Virus record (IMG/VR): IMGVR_UViG_3300028610_001249
Location: 1 to 22,620 of that record
Length of the DNA: 22,620 nucleotides
From: a virus
Reading direction: 5' to 3' (one strand)
Shown: in pieces, positions 12,441-20,451 of the stretch
How the letters are laid out: each line of letters opens with the position of its first letter
Position numbering within the stretch: the first letter of the stretch is position 1
The notes under the pieces: generated by a model
Databases searched by the model: none
Told to the model about the DNA's origin: nothing
Seen by the model: the letters and a program-made list of their open reading frames with translations, nothing else
Program-made: the position numbers and the translations under genes

Positions 12441-13237
12441 CGTTAGAACCAGACACCGAGATAACCGATCCGGAAACTCCGATAGCGACCACTGAGCCGC
12501 CGGAGACGCCTCCCGATGCGGTGGTGACTGATGAGCAGCCCGACGGCGAGGAGACGCCCGCACAGCCGGACTCCAAACTCGAGGTTGCTGACGCTGCTCC
12601 GGCAGACGAATCTGCCGGTAAGACGCCGGAACAAGTCAAGGACGATGCGGCTCACTGGCAATCTGAGTATCAGAAAAGTCAGGACGAGCTAAAGGCGCTG
12701 ATGGGTGATGAGGGCGGGGACGATGCCCCAGAACCGGAGCCCCAGCTACCCGCACAGCCGGCCGCACCAGATCGTTCCATGACAGACGAAGAGGCGACTG
12801 AGATGCTTCAGGACCCACGTATCCAAATGCAGATTCAACGTGCATGGATGCGTGAAGATGTGCGGACCGAGATTGCGGACGCCAACGTCAAGGAGCGCCA
12901 TCGCACGGAGTCGGTAGAGGCTAATCGTGTGCTACAGAAGTTTCGCCACGATCAGGGTATTGGTGATGAGGACTTCAAGACCGCCGAAACAGCGGTGAAG
13001 GGGTCCGGGCTAAAGGGAAGTCCGGCTGCGATCAATTCTGCAATAATTAGGGAATTGAACTATCAGCAGATGTTGGGACACCTGAACACCAAGACCAAAC
13101 AGACCGAAGCCAACACGGCAGCGAAAGTAAAGCGCCAATTGCTTACCACACAACCGGCGGCCGGGGCACAACAACTCAAAGAGGTTGATCCCGCGAAAGC
13201 GCTGGCTGATGCAATCGCGCCCACAACAACGGATTAG
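12437..13237 (+). CDS. Probable capsid scaffolding protein
   Basis: The 266-residue product is highly acidic and Pro/Thr/Glu-rich at the N-terminus (about 1-60, many TPE/PPE units), with a coiled-coil stretch (DDAAHWQSEYQKSQDELKAL), a second acidic linker and a helical, basic C-terminal third (REDVRTEIADANVKERHRTE; KVKRQLLTTQPAAGAQQLKE). This layout, between portal and major capsid protein, is typical of internal scaffolds, whose basic C-terminus contacts the shell. No protease signature is seen in it or its neighbours. Confidence 0.8.
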   Translation: MTLEPDTEITDPETPIATTEPPETPPDAVVTDEQPDGEETPAQPDSKLEVADAAPADESAGKTPEQVKDDAAHWQSEYQKSQDELKALMGDEGGDDAPEPEPQLPAQPAAPDRSMTDEEATEMLQDPRIQMQIQRAWMREDVRTEIADANVKERHRTESVEANRVLQKFRHDQGIGDEDFKTAETAVKGSGLKGSPAAINSAIIRELNYQQMLGHLNTKTKQTEANTAAKVKRQLLTTQPAAGAQQLKEVDPAKALADAIAPTTTD

Positions 13238-13280
13238 TGACTCCCAGTAACATTTAGGAAACTAAGGGGGAGCCTTAATA

Positions 13281-14447
13281 ATGGCTACAACCATTCGGTC
13301 AATGGGCCTCAGTAGCAATATCTATGCTACTAACGAGAAGCCCGTTGATATGTTCTCGAAAATGTTCGAGAATTATCCCGGGTTGACGCCGCTGACCTCG
13401 ATTCTAACGAAGTTAAGTTCGGCAGAGACCTCTAATTCGCGGGTTGATTGGACGGAACAGGAGAAGATTCCTACTTCTGTCGTGTCGACCGCAGCGGCTA
13501 CAGCTGGTGCCGCCACCCTAACTATTGCGGATTTCGCATACCTTCGTAACCACGACTTCCTGTTTAACGCCAGGACACGCGAGATGGTCAAGGTACAGGA
13601 CGCGGCGCTTGATGCGTCCGTTAGCGTTATCCGTGGTTGGGGTGCAACGACCGGTGCGGCCGTACTGTCCGGTGATGTCTGGGAAATTGGCAATTCGTCC
13701 TATCACGAGGGATATGACGAGGCCAATCCGCGCTCACCGGTAAACGTCAACTTCTATAACTATACAAATGAAGTTGTGCAGTTTGTCCAAACCTCTAATC
13801 GCGTTATGAACGAGAAGACCTTCTTCGCGGGCAAGGGTGGTAAGAGGCTGGAGAATCAACAGAGCATGTTCAGGATGTTCCGTGAGAAGTTCGAGAAAGA
13901 CGTGCTTTTCTCGTATCGCTCCGACACTGTTTCAACTCAATCCGGTTACACGTCCAATTATATCAAAACGATGGGCGGTCTGGTTGAGAAGTTAGACGGT
14001 GGCACCAACTACTTTGATGTTGGTGGTATTCTAACCGAAAGCGGGTTCGATAATTGGCTGGTGAAGATTTACACTGGCATGCCGGACTCCACTAAGCTGA
14101 CGGCGTTTATCGCGCCCGAAGTCTACCAGATTCTTAATAACCTTGTCAAGCCGCTGATTCGCGTGTCTCCCAACGTCAAGAAGTATGGGATGCAAATCAA
14201 TCAGTATCAAGGCGCTGTGAATCTGGACCTGATTCCGCACCCGCTTTTGAGTGGGCCGGAATTGGGGGGCTGGATGTTCTTGCTTGACCTCGATCACATC
14301 AAGCTGATCTACCAGCAACGTCCCCAATTGGAACTGGATACCTATGTTAAGAGGGCTGGTTTCGTTGAGGATAAATACTCGGCGATGGTTACACTACTCG
14401 CCGCTAACGAAAAACGTCACGGCATGGCCGTGGGAATCACGGGTTAA
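13281..14447 (+). CDS. Major capsid protein (HK97-fold, SU10/DUF5309-like)
   Basis: The 388-residue product follows the scaffold and has one of the best ribosome sites in the window (aagggggag, about 9 nt upstream), fitting high expression. Its core resembles the SU10-type major head protein family: a beta-hinge-like segment (VSTAAATAGAATLTIADFAY), a DEANPRSPVNVNFYNYTNEV block, an E-loop-like run and a helical spine (KGGKRLENQQSMFRMFREKFEKDVL). The C-terminus has P-domain-like strands (GGWMFLLDLDHIKLIYQQRP, VKRAGFVEDKYSAMVTLLAAN). No N-terminal prodomain is obvious. The family call is from memory of the pattern, not from a search. Confidence 0.85.
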   Translation: MATTIRSMGLSSNIYATNEKPVDMFSKMFENYPGLTPLTSILTKLSSAETSNSRVDWTEQEKIPTSVVSTAAATAGAATLTIADFAYLRNHDFLFNARTREMVKVQDAALDASVSVIRGWGATTGAAVLSGDVWEIGNSSYHEGYDEANPRSPVNVNFYNYTNEVVQFVQTSNRVMNEKTFFAGKGGKRLENQQSMFRMFREKFEKDVLFSYRSDTVSTQSGYTSNYIKTMGGLVEKLDGGTNYFDVGGILTESGFDNWLVKIYTGMPDSTKLTAFIAPEVYQILNNLVKPLIRVSPNVKKYGMQINQYQGAVNLDLIPHPLLSGPELGGWMFLLDLDHIKLIYQQRPQLELDTYVKRAGFVEDKYSAMVTLLAANEKRHGMAVGITG

Positions 14448-14459
14448 GGGGGATAAATC

Positions 14460-15281
14460 ATGGCTTCTTTTCAATCTCTACTGACCGGTGATCTTATGGC
14501 TCGCCGGAAAGTAATTAACGTTACTGACGTAACTAAGTTTCCCGCTATGCAGATTCAGTATATCGGGACTAAGTTGTTTGGTACGGTAGCGGTTGCCGCT
14601 GGTGGTGATATGACGCTTGGTGCTGACGACACCGACGGGACCACGGCGGTTCACACCATTGACCTGTCAACTCCGGCGGCAACCCTGGATACGTATGGTG
14701 AATTGGCGGCCGTCATCAATGGTTATGGCGATTTTCGGTGTTTTTTGATTGGTGTTCGCACCGATCTAACTACCGACAATCAGCTTGATACGTTGACTAC
14801 TGCATCTTGTCGTACCGATAACGGCCTGACGATCTATGTTGATGAGGCCGCCACGGTGACGGATGTCGGGGTTGCCATTACCAATCGCAAGTTCATCTCT
14901 CGCCCAAGCGGGGGTATTGAGAACCTGCATGTTGGTGAAACTATCGACGAGAACTGTACCAATTCACTGCACTATCTTTACTGGGCGGTGACTGCGGCCA
15001 GCACTGGTAACATCGAGATTATCGGTATCAGCCAAGACGATGCGACCACCGTTTCAATCTGGGATGACGCTATTGCCGACGCGACCAGCGGTGTTACGGA
15101 AGAACATGGTGCGACGCCTACACCTGATACCATTTTCGCCGCAGCCCCGCTGGGCTATCGGCTGGTTGTCTACATGGATATGGGGGCTGCTGTTACGGCC
15201 TCCAATCTGCGTGTGAACGGTCAGACGAAGCATATAGTCGGTGGGGCCGTACCCGGTGATAACTATTCTGGTTGTGTGTAA
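14460..15281 (+). CDS. Head decoration or minor virion protein, beta-rich
   Basis: The 273-residue product directly follows the capsid gene with an equally strong ribosome site (aaggggga), so it is likely made in bulk. It is Thr/Ala/Gly/Asp-rich and beta-structured throughout (VAVAAGGDMTLGADDTDGTT, LTIYVDEAATVTDVGVAITN, NIEIIGISQDDATTVSIW), with almost no Lys. This is the look of a secreted-type or decoration beta-sandwich. Position and composition point to a capsid decoration or head-fibre protein; no named family is recognised. It ends in a TAATG overlap with the next gene. Confidence 0.6.
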   Translation: MASFQSLLTGDLMARRKVINVTDVTKFPAMQIQYIGTKLFGTVAVAAGGDMTLGADDTDGTTAVHTIDLSTPAATLDTYGELAAVINGYGDFRCFLIGVRTDLTTDNQLDTLTTASCRTDNGLTIYVDEAATVTDVGVAITNRKFISRPSGGIENLHVGETIDENCTNSLHYLYWAVTAASTGNIEIIGISQDDATTVSIWDDAIADATSGVTEEHGATPTPDTIFAAAPLGYRLVVYMDMGAAVTASNLRVNGQTKHIVGGAVPGDNYSGCV

Positions 15282-15484
15282 TGGCTAAGAAATCAAAACC
15301 CAAAGGTGAAGGCGTGAATGTGGCAGCTAAGGCGGAGATTCCGCTTGCGGAGTCCCTGGCTTTGGATAAGATCATTCAACGCGCTTCTGCAGTTGTGAGA
15401 TTTCTGCACCATCAGAGTTTGGACCACTTTGCTGAGACGGTGGAGAGCCTTATCTCTGCTGTTGAGCAGGGGAAGTCCAAGTAA
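15281..15484 (+). CDS. 67-residue unknown helical protein
   Basis: It starts at the ATG overlapping the previous stop (TAATG). It has a basic N-terminus (MAKKSKPKGEG) and then a single amphipathic helical hairpin (LDKIIQRASAVVRFLHHQSL and DHFAETVESLISAVEQ). No family is recognised. It closes the capsid/decoration block just upstream of the hairpin at 15498-15521. Confidence 0.65.
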   Translation: MAKKSKPKGEGVNVAAKAEIPLAESLALDKIIQRASAVVRFLHHQSLDHFAETVESLISAVEQGKSK

Positions 15485-15497
15485 CCTTAATCGTAGG

Positions 15498-15521
15498 GGC
15501 CCCGGTGTAATGACCGGGGTC
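15498..15521 (+). terminator. GC-rich hairpin, possible weak terminator or mRNA stabiliser
   Basis: The arms ggccccggt and accggggtc form a 9-bp stem (one G-U pair) around the loop gtaatg, followed only by TTTA. The stem is strong but the T-tract is short, so it may cause partial termination or protect the upstream capsid mRNA from 3' decay, giving more capsid than tail protein. Confidence 0.5.
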
Positions 15522-15538
15522 TTTACATGGAGAGTGAT

Positions 15539-15847
15539 ATGTTTACCGAGGTGATTTTTTACGCACCCGAGAACGCAGAAATGATGGTCGGGGCCGAGAG
15601 TATTCGACCGGAAAAACGAAATCCGGGGTCGGGTACGTTAATCAAACCATCCGGACTGATTAGATTTCGTGGTGGCCTCTATCGCACCTCTGATCCCAAA
15701 GAGATTAAGCTACTAAGAAACACCAACTCTTTTACCATTGGTAAGATTCGGGAGATCACGGAAGACGAGGCGGCTATTCTGGCTGGTGTTCGTACTGGGG
15801 CCGGAACAACCGAAATGGCTACATCTGAGGCGGGTGGGGCCAAGTGA
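15539..15847 (+). CDS. 102-residue small virion-region protein
   Basis: ATG 15539 was chosen because GGAG (15529-15532) lies 6 nt upstream; ATG 15527 is the alternative. The product is MFTEVIFYAPENAEMMVGAE followed by beta-rich sequence (TLIKPSGLIRFRGGLYRTSD) and a flexible Thr/Gly-rich tail. Short proteins at this position, between decoration and adaptor genes, often are head or connector accessories, but no family is recognised. The stop overlaps the next start (GTGA, 15844-15847). Confidence 0.65.
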   Translation: MFTEVIFYAPENAEMMVGAESIRPEKRNPGSGTLIKPSGLIRFRGGLYRTSDPKEIKLLRNTNSFTIGKIREITEDEAAILAGVRTGAGTTEMATSEAGGAK

Positions 15848-16497
15848 CCGCAAGTGATGTCACGAAGATTATCGCGGCTCTTTCGGAGGCAAGGTCTATT
15901 GGTGACGAGGCATATTGGGCCGAGGTGGTTCCACTTATAGTTCCGCATGTAGCTAACGAGATCGCCAACGCCTATGATTTTTCTTTTACGATGAGTGAAT
16001 ACTCGTCGGTCGTTACCGTGGCGAATCAATCAGACTATACGTTATCAGGCACCAATTTTAATCTGCGCGACATTATTAGCATCAGATACGGAACGGACAA
16101 GAGGCCCTTGACGCGATTGCGGACACTCGACGCTGATGATGCGGTGTATGATCGGACAATCACCGAGGTCCAGTATTGGCATGAGTTTGATACTGATGCC
16201 AGCGGCTATCCGGTGGTCACATTGATTGACACCCCCGCCGTAGCGGGAGAAATCCTGTATGTGCGATATCGTCTTAAAGATATTCCGCTCGGGTTATTTC
16301 CTGATGGGTTTGGGTATGTGTTGGTGCGGGGTGTTATGGCGTTTTTGAGGCCTGATAAGACGGACGCCTACGAGAGAGCCCTGAGGGGTATGATCGAACG
16401 ATACCGGTCGGGTGGTAAGGAGGCGCAAATCGCGCCCATTGACCCCCACCTGGCCCTGGGTAATCAGCAAATTGCGGACGTATACGGGAGTGGTTAA
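15844..16497 (+). CDS. Probable portal/tail adaptor (connector) protein
   Basis: The 217-residue product starts at GTG overlapping the previous stop. Its plan is that of podoviral adaptors (P22 gp4/T7 gp11-like): an N-terminal helical part (VTKIIAALSEARSIGD … VPHVANEIANAYDF), a central beta domain (SVVTVANQSDYTLS, DIISIRYGTDKRPLTRL, EILYVRYRLKDIPL) and a C-terminal helical bundle (YERALRGMIERYRSGGKEAQ). Such proteins bind the portal and receive the tail nozzle. The assignment is by architecture and position; no exact family is claimed. Confidence 0.65.
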   Translation: MTASDVTKIIAALSEARSIGDEAYWAEVVPLIVPHVANEIANAYDFSFTMSEYSSVVTVANQSDYTLSGTNFNLRDIISIRYGTDKRPLTRLRTLDADDAVYDRTITEVQYWHEFDTDASGYPVVTLIDTPAVAGEILYVRYRLKDIPLGLFPDGFGYVLVRGVMAFLRPDKTDAYERALRGMIERYRSGGKEAQIAPIDPHLALGNQQIADVYGSG

Positions 16498-17205
16498 ATG
16501 AAACGCTGGAAGCTGGTTGTTGCGATCCTGCTGTTACCGTTGGTGGTTTGTGGCAATAGCTATCTCGATAGTCGAACGGACTACTACCCGGCTGCACGGG
16601 TGAAACTGGGGTTGAATGTTGCTTCGTCGGGCGGGCTGGACGATACCACGGCGAGCCGATTGTTCAACGAGGCGGCTACGCTTATTTTGCCGATCAACCG
16701 GGGTATAAAGCGGATCACTGAGATTGTGATGACCTACCAAGAGAACACTTACGGGCTGGACACAACGCTTGTGGGTATTGAGGCTGTTTGGACGGATAGT
16801 GCCTACCGCATGAAGTCATTGAAACATCTACCTATATCGCTGTGGAACGATATGGTCCACAAGACCGCTGCGGGTACGGACAACTTCTTGCTGTCACGCC
16901 CGAGCTTTTATGACTACACCGACAGCCAACTGATTGTGGGTCCGGTACATACCGGTAATCGGTATGACACACTAAAGATTATGGGCTGGCACCGGCTGGC
17001 AGATGTTGATACGATGACCACACCGACGCTGGTGCCCGAGAAATATCGACACGCCATTCTATATCATATGGTTTGGAACCAAGCCAGAGCGCGACAGTAT
17101 CCGCAGGCGTTTGTGGAAAGCGTCTTTCTTGAATTGAATGGGGAACTGGCTAAGTGGAGAAAGACGATGACGCAAGGGGGGGCAATTGTCCCGACTGGTC
17201 AGTAG
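16498..17205 (+). CDS. Second adaptor-like tail protein with an N-terminal signal peptide
   Basis: The 235-residue product begins immediately after the previous TAA. The mature part repeats the plan of its neighbour: helical lead (ASRLFNEAATLILP), beta centre (ITEIVMTYQENTYGLDTTLV; YRMKSLKHLPISLW) and C-terminal helices (ILYHMVWNQARARQYPQAFV), so it is probably an adaptor or tail-tube protein. Unusually, residues 1-20 form a textbook signal peptide: basic n-region (MKRWK), hydrophobic core (LVVAILLLPLVV), and a V-C-G cleavage-type site before NSYLDS (possible lipid attachment at Cys18, though the lipobox is poor). It overlaps the next gene by 20 nt. Confidence 0.7.
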   Translation: MKRWKLVVAILLLPLVVCGNSYLDSRTDYYPAARVKLGLNVASSGGLDDTTASRLFNEAATLILPINRGIKRITEIVMTYQENTYGLDTTLVGIEAVWTDSAYRMKSLKHLPISLWNDMVHKTAAGTDNFLLSRPSFYDYTDSQLIVGPVHTGNRYDTLKIMGWHRLADVDTMTTPTLVPEKYRHAILYHMVWNQARARQYPQAFVESVFLELNGELAKWRKTMTQGGAIVPTGQ

Positions 17206-20020
17206 CTTCCTATTGGTGCTGTTGGTTGCCTCCGGCGTACGGGCCGAGGAGCGCCTGCACCGGATCATGCAATTTGGAACACTGAACACCATTGCTGGCG
17301 ACTTCGCCATGAAACCCGGAGAGAGTCGCGTAGCTCACAACATCGACTGGGGTCGCAATGTCGGGTCGATCACCAAGCGGCTCGGTTATGACTCACTAAC
17401 GACCATGACGGACATTGATTCCCTTGTGGCATTATATGGTGCGTATTATTCGGATGGTACTCAGCAACTAATTATAGTATCCGATTCGGCGGACGTTGGT
17501 TACGGCTCGGTCTATGCCTCCCCCAAGGGCGAAGCGCGATTCCCCGAAGAAACAAACAAGTGGGTATTCAACATGACGGGGAGCGTGGAAGACAACTACG
17601 AATATCTTGACTCTTTCTACATCAATAGTGTGTGGTATGAGGTAAGTTATACAACTCCACCCGTTGCCGCAACTATAGGTGACATTATTTTTGGCATTGC
17701 GACGGCCATCAACAGCGGCGATACGACGGGTATATATTTGACCGCTCAAGGCTATGGGTTTTATCCTTACCCGTGGGTAGTTACGGAGGATACCGAAGAG
17801 TCTGGCATTCAGGCGCGTGGCGACACCTCTATGACGCTGGACACAATACCGGTTACGCGAACAAAGATTTGGGATTACTTCAGCGTTCTCAACAAACCAT
17901 CTTTCGCCATGTACGGCGATGTCGTATTTGGCGTCAACGGTTCACATAAGGGAATCGCTTACAATGGTGATGTCGCTCGGTCGTGGCCCCTGAACGCACC
18001 GGGGGAACCAACGATTGTGCCGCTCACCACGGCGGGTCCACCAGACGGTGAATATCGGTATACGTTTACTTATCTTCGCGGGCTTGAGGCCGGAGATAGT
18101 TCGTATGGCACGGCGGGCACTGTAACCATGCCGGTCCGAGTTACCAACGGACAGATATTGCTTAGGGATTTTCAATGGGTCGGGGCCGACACGATTAACG
18201 CTTCTCCCGACAGTGTGGGGGTCGTGATTTATCGTACGAGGGCGAATCCGGGTAGGCTGGAACAACGCGACTCGGCGTTTCTAATTGATACAGTTTGGGG
18301 CACAAGTGCTTCCAATTTGGCAACACTCAACCTAATTGATAGTACGGGCGATGACGATTTGGGTGCGGGTATATCTATCTGGGTGGATGATTACATCGGG
18401 CGAGACACCAGCAACGGTTATGACCATAGGTATGGTGCGCCGACATATTTGGATTGCGATTCAGTCTTGGCGTATACCAAGAGTGGCACGAACACGGACA
18501 GCGCCTACAACGCTGGTATCTATCACGGCATCCCCGATCAGGTGGATACTCTGGGGGTGCAGTACATTGTTACATTCATGGATACCGTGTTGGGCGTCGA
18601 GTCTAACGCAAGCCCACCGCTGTCAATCCAACAAGCCCACGATGCAGTTAAGGCGTGGAGTCAGCGGATCGGCCTCCCAACCCCCGTAGAGGGTGATACG
18701 GGCATTGTTCGCAATCTGTATCGAGCGCATATTTTACAGATCACAAGGGACAGTGTCTTTAATGTTATGGACTCCATTAGAGAGGCCCGCACCGGCCCTA
18801 ATATCGTATTTTACAAAAGTGGCCCCGGTACGGATAATGCCGGATTGCCCTTGGGTTGGGAGTGGCGATTGGCCGTTGACACTGTTATGGTATCGACATT
18901 TTACCTGGTTGCCCAAGTTTCCGCTGACAGCACGGCTTACACTGACAGTACCCGGTGGGACTCCTTGCAACTACAGCCGATTTTTGCTCAGTCTACGCCA
19001 CCACCATTTATGTCACAGATATTCAGCTATAACGGTCGCATGTTCGGTATCGCTGGAAGTCGGCTATATATGTCACGGCTGGACTCCGCCGCTGCTTGGG
19101 GTGCGTTAGACTACATAGCCCTTGGTGAGGGTGACGGCGATCAGAACATGGCCGCCTATCCTTCAAGGGCGGGGATCACCGTGTTGAAAAACCGTTCGCG
19201 CTACACCGTTCAGCAAATTGATGCCGCCCCCGGTTGGGGAGAAGAACATATCAACGGTTTTATTGGCTGTATCGCGTCGCGTTCGGTAGTGCACAGTCCG
19301 ATGGGGGTATATTATTTGTCATCTGAGGGTATCAGGCGGACAACCGACGGCATAACGCTTGATCGAACCTACGAAGATGTGCTGGTGTCTGCACCGCTCA
19401 AGAACTTTACCGATCTTCCCATAACCACATTGGTGAATACCGAGGGTTTCTACTTCGACCAAAAGGCGATGTTCTGCATCGGTGACACGACTTATGTGTA
19501 CGACGAACGAGCGGGGGCGTGGTCAACGTGGAACATGACATTCGCCGGGGCGACGCTGTATGGCACTGAGGATGAACTGAACTTCTTACCCGGCGACTCC
19601 ATGTATTTCATAAGAGCGGGCGACTCGTTGTTGTACCGCTATGGGGCGGGGAGCCAAACCGACAAGGGTTCCCAAATACGCATGCGGTGGCGGTCTGGTC
19701 CGATTGGGCTTGATAACAACTTGGCCCTGACCTCCATAAACAGCGTTACCCTGATAACCAACGGCGATGACGCTACGGACCAAATCTATGGATATATATA
19801 CGATGAAAGCGATGTCGAGATAGATGTCAGCCCCACGATTCACAACTATGTCATATTTGACAGTCTGACGGTACGATATCGCGCGATGGGGATGCTACCA
19901 CATTTCGGACTGTACCATTCTTTTCATATGACAAATGGTGTGCAGTTGGTCAACTCGGATGCGGTGGTGGATGGGATAGTAATTAGATATAGTGTGGGCG
20001 GAGTGCCCTTAATAGAGTAG
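17186..20020 (+). CDS. Large nozzle-like tail protein with an N-terminal signal peptide
   Basis: The 944-residue product looks like a podoviral nozzle or tail-tube B protein. After the N-terminus it has FGTLNTIAGDFAMKPGESRV … VGSITKRLGYDSL, equivalent to the GGLNT…R(K)RPGY opening of such proteins. Then come long beta-propeller-like repeats with FSYNGRMFGIAGSRLYMSRL, CIASRSVVHSPMGVYYLSSE followed by GIRRT, YVYDERAGAWSTW and LLYRYG. The start is TTG 17186 behind AAGGGGGG, overlapping the previous gene. Residues 1-19 (MSRLVSSFLLVLLVASGVRA, then EE) are a clear Sec signal peptide with an A-type cleavage site. If ATG 17267 were used instead, the leader would be absent and 61 bases would be non-coding. 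Confidence 0.8.
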   Translation: MSRLVSSFLLVLLVASGVRAEERLHRIMQFGTLNTIAGDFAMKPGESRVAHNIDWGRNVGSITKRLGYDSLTTMTDIDSLVALYGAYYSDGTQQLIIVSDSADVGYGSVYASPKGEARFPEETNKWVFNMTGSVEDNYEYLDSFYINSVWYEVSYTTPPVAATIGDIIFGIATAINSGDTTGIYLTAQGYGFYPYPWVVTEDTEESGIQARGDTSMTLDTIPVTRTKIWDYFSVLNKPSFAMYGDVVFGVNGSHKGIAYNGDVARSWPLNAPGEPTIVPLTTAGPPDGEYRYTFTYLRGLEAGDSSYGTAGTVTMPVRVTNGQILLRDFQWVGADTINASPDSVGVVIYRTRANPGRLEQRDSAFLIDTVWGTSASNLATLNLIDSTGDDDLGAGISIWVDDYIGRDTSNGYDHRYGAPTYLDCDSVLAYTKSGTNTDSAYNAGIYHGIPDQVDTLGVQYIVTFMDTVLGVESNASPPLSIQQAHDAVKAWSQRIGLPTPVEGDTGIVRNLYRAHILQITRDSVFNVMDSIREARTGPNIVFYKSGPGTDNAGLPLGWEWRLAVDTVMVSTFYLVAQVSADSTAYTDSTRWDSLQLQPIFAQSTPPPFMSQIFSYNGRMFGIAGSRLYMSRLDSAAAWGALDYIALGEGDGDQNMAAYPSRAGITVLKNRSRYTVQQIDAAPGWGEEHINGFIGCIASRSVVHSPMGVYYLSSEGIRRTTDGITLDRTYEDVLVSAPLKNFTDLPITTLVNTEGFYFDQKAMFCIGDTTYVYDERAGAWSTWNMTFAGATLYGTEDELNFLPGDSMYFIRAGDSLLYRYGAGSQTDKGSQIRMRWRSGPIGLDNNLALTSINSVTLITNGDDATDQIYGYIYDESDVEIDVSPTIHNYVIFDSLTVRYRAMGMLPHFGLYHSFHMTNGVQLVNSDAVVDGIVIRYSVGGVPLIE

Positions 20021-20028
20021 GGGGAAAT

Positions 20029-20451
20029 ATGGCTGATGGTGGATTCTGGGGATCACCGACGGGACTGGGGGTTGTCACGGGCGGTGCAAACGTCTTGGAG
20101 AGTCTTGCCGCTCGACTCTTCGATACCCGCGATCCGGAACGGATCAAACGACTGATCGCGTGGATGAAAGAGCGTATGGGGCGAGACGTGATTAGTCGGG
20201 GAGAACAGGGGCGTTTGTCACAACAGATGTTCATGGCCGGTGCGCCCGAGCGCAGTAGGTTTGCCGAGGGCGTGAATCGTCGGCTTGACCTGGATTCGGG
20301 TCTGGCACAACAGGCGTTGATGCGGAACATGGCGTCTCAACGGTATGCGGGCGATGTTGAGTTGGGATTGCTGAACAAGCGTCTGACTTCACAGCGTGAC
20401 CGGACATACATGCCGACCATTGCCCAGCTTGAGGCGCAAATCTATGGCTAA
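20029..20451 (+). CDS. 140-residue probable internal virion protein
   Basis: ATG 20029 has a good ribosome site (agggggaaat) just after the nozzle stop. The N-terminus is Gly-rich (ADGGFWGSPTGLGVVTGGAN) and the rest helical (RIKRLIAWMKERMGRDV; LAQQALMRNMASQRYAGDVE), resembling small ejection or internal proteins that follow the tail nozzle genes in podoviruses. No family is recognised. It overlaps the next start by 8 nt. Confidence 0.6.
   Translation: MADGGFWGSPTGLGVVTGGANVLESLAARLFDTRDPERIKRLIAWMKERMGRDVISRGEQGRLSQQMFMAGAPERSRFAEGVNRRLDLDSGLAQQALMRNMASQRYAGDVELGLLNKRLTSQRDRTYMPTIAQLEAQIYG

Noticed and set aside
12409-12639. Ser/Val/Gly repeats on the minus strand
   Set aside because: Reverse reading of the acidic Thr/Pro/Glu-rich start of the scaffold gene.
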